5,723 bases of DNA from Armatimonadota bacterium (GTDB lineage Bacteria; Sysuimicrobiota; Sysuimicrobiia; Sysuimicrobiales; Humicultoraceae). The position numbers and the translations under genes are program-made. Positions 5,582 through 5,723 of this stretch are shown here, piece after piece. Location of the stretch: positions 1 through 5,723 of the forward strand of contig JACQGZ010000126.1 in the NCBI GenBank assembly GCA_016199305.1, written 5' to 3'. The notes under the pieces are model-generated. The model did no database searches, was not told the origin of the DNA, and was given only the letters and a program-made list of their open reading frames with translations. Every line of letters begins with the position of its first letter. Position 1 is the first letter of the stretch.

Positions 5582-5723
5582 CAATGGCTCCCCTTCGGCA
5601 ACGTCGTGGTTAAGGTGGCGGTGCCGGGCTCGGCGGTCCGCGCGGCGCTGGAGAACGGCGTCAGCCAGGTCGAGGCCGGCGGCGGCCGCTTCCCGCAGGT
5701 GAGCGGGCTGCGCTACACCTTCA
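5582..5723 (+). pseudogene. 5'-nucleotidase (UshA family) C-terminal domain fragment, no N-terminus
   Basis: In the frame of codon 5585 the sequence reads WLPFGNVVVKVAVPGSAV and then AALENGVSQVEAGGGRFPQ, followed by VSGLRYTF at the window edge. This is the signature of the 5'-nucleotidase C-terminal domain, which binds the nucleotide substrate in UshA-type enzymes. In a whole enzyme it follows a metallophosphatase domain of some 300 residues, which is absent: the upstream DNA is the CopC-CopD gene in another frame. The frame is open only from 5516 (stops at 5489 and 5513), and no ATG, GTG or TTG precedes the conserved motif; the first GTG, at 5606, falls inside it. It is therefore a truncated remnant, a rearrangement junction or an assembly join. 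The gene continues past the right edge. The family match is strong; the 'pseudogene' label is inference. Confidence 0.68.

Noticed and set aside
5584..5613. ATG at 5584 as a short gene start
   Set aside because: It meets TAA after nine codons and is in a different frame from the 5'-nucleotidase motif.

Overview
The window is a very GC-rich stretch of bacterial DNA with short intergenic gaps and frequent GTG starts. Taxonomy cannot be fixed from it. The CopC-CopD fusion and TlpA/ResA-type thioredoxins occur in Gram-positive and deep-branching high-GC phyla, so I only call it a high-GC bacterium, possibly from an environmental assembly.

Layout: two gene groups diverge from an AT-rich promoter island at about 1530-1546. 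The leftward group (minus strand) is a membrane-anchored TlpA/CcmG-like thioredoxin with an odd Cys-x3-Cys active site (919-1497), a small secreted or membrane Met-rich protein with a SHOCT tail (502-912), and, after a 124-base gap with its own promoter and a probable operator, a CadC-like ArsR/SmtB metal sensor that runs off the left edge (1-377). The rightward group (plus strand) is a membrane-anchored Asp-box (BNR) beta-propeller protein (1612-2565), a ResA/TlpA-like thioredoxin with a normal WCVPC site (2571-3179), and a large CopC-CopD fusion with two extra extracytoplasmic domains (3184-5565). The last bases (about 5582-5723) encode the C-terminal domain of a 5'-nucleotidase (UshA family) with no N-terminal part and no start, so a remnant or a junction.

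How they may work together: the theme is extracytoplasmic copper or soft-metal handling plus thiol redox. CopC/CopD would bind copper outside and move it through the membrane. The Met-rich SHOCT protein looks like a Cu(I)-binding accessory. The two thioredoxins could keep metal-site cysteines reduced, and the CopCD protein has exactly two cysteines, close together in its last extracytoplasmic domain. The Asp-box protein is an unassigned partner. The CadC-like sensor most likely controls its own transcript through an inverted repeat overlapping its -10 box. Whether it also controls the other genes is not shown, because I see no copy of that repeat in the divergent promoter.
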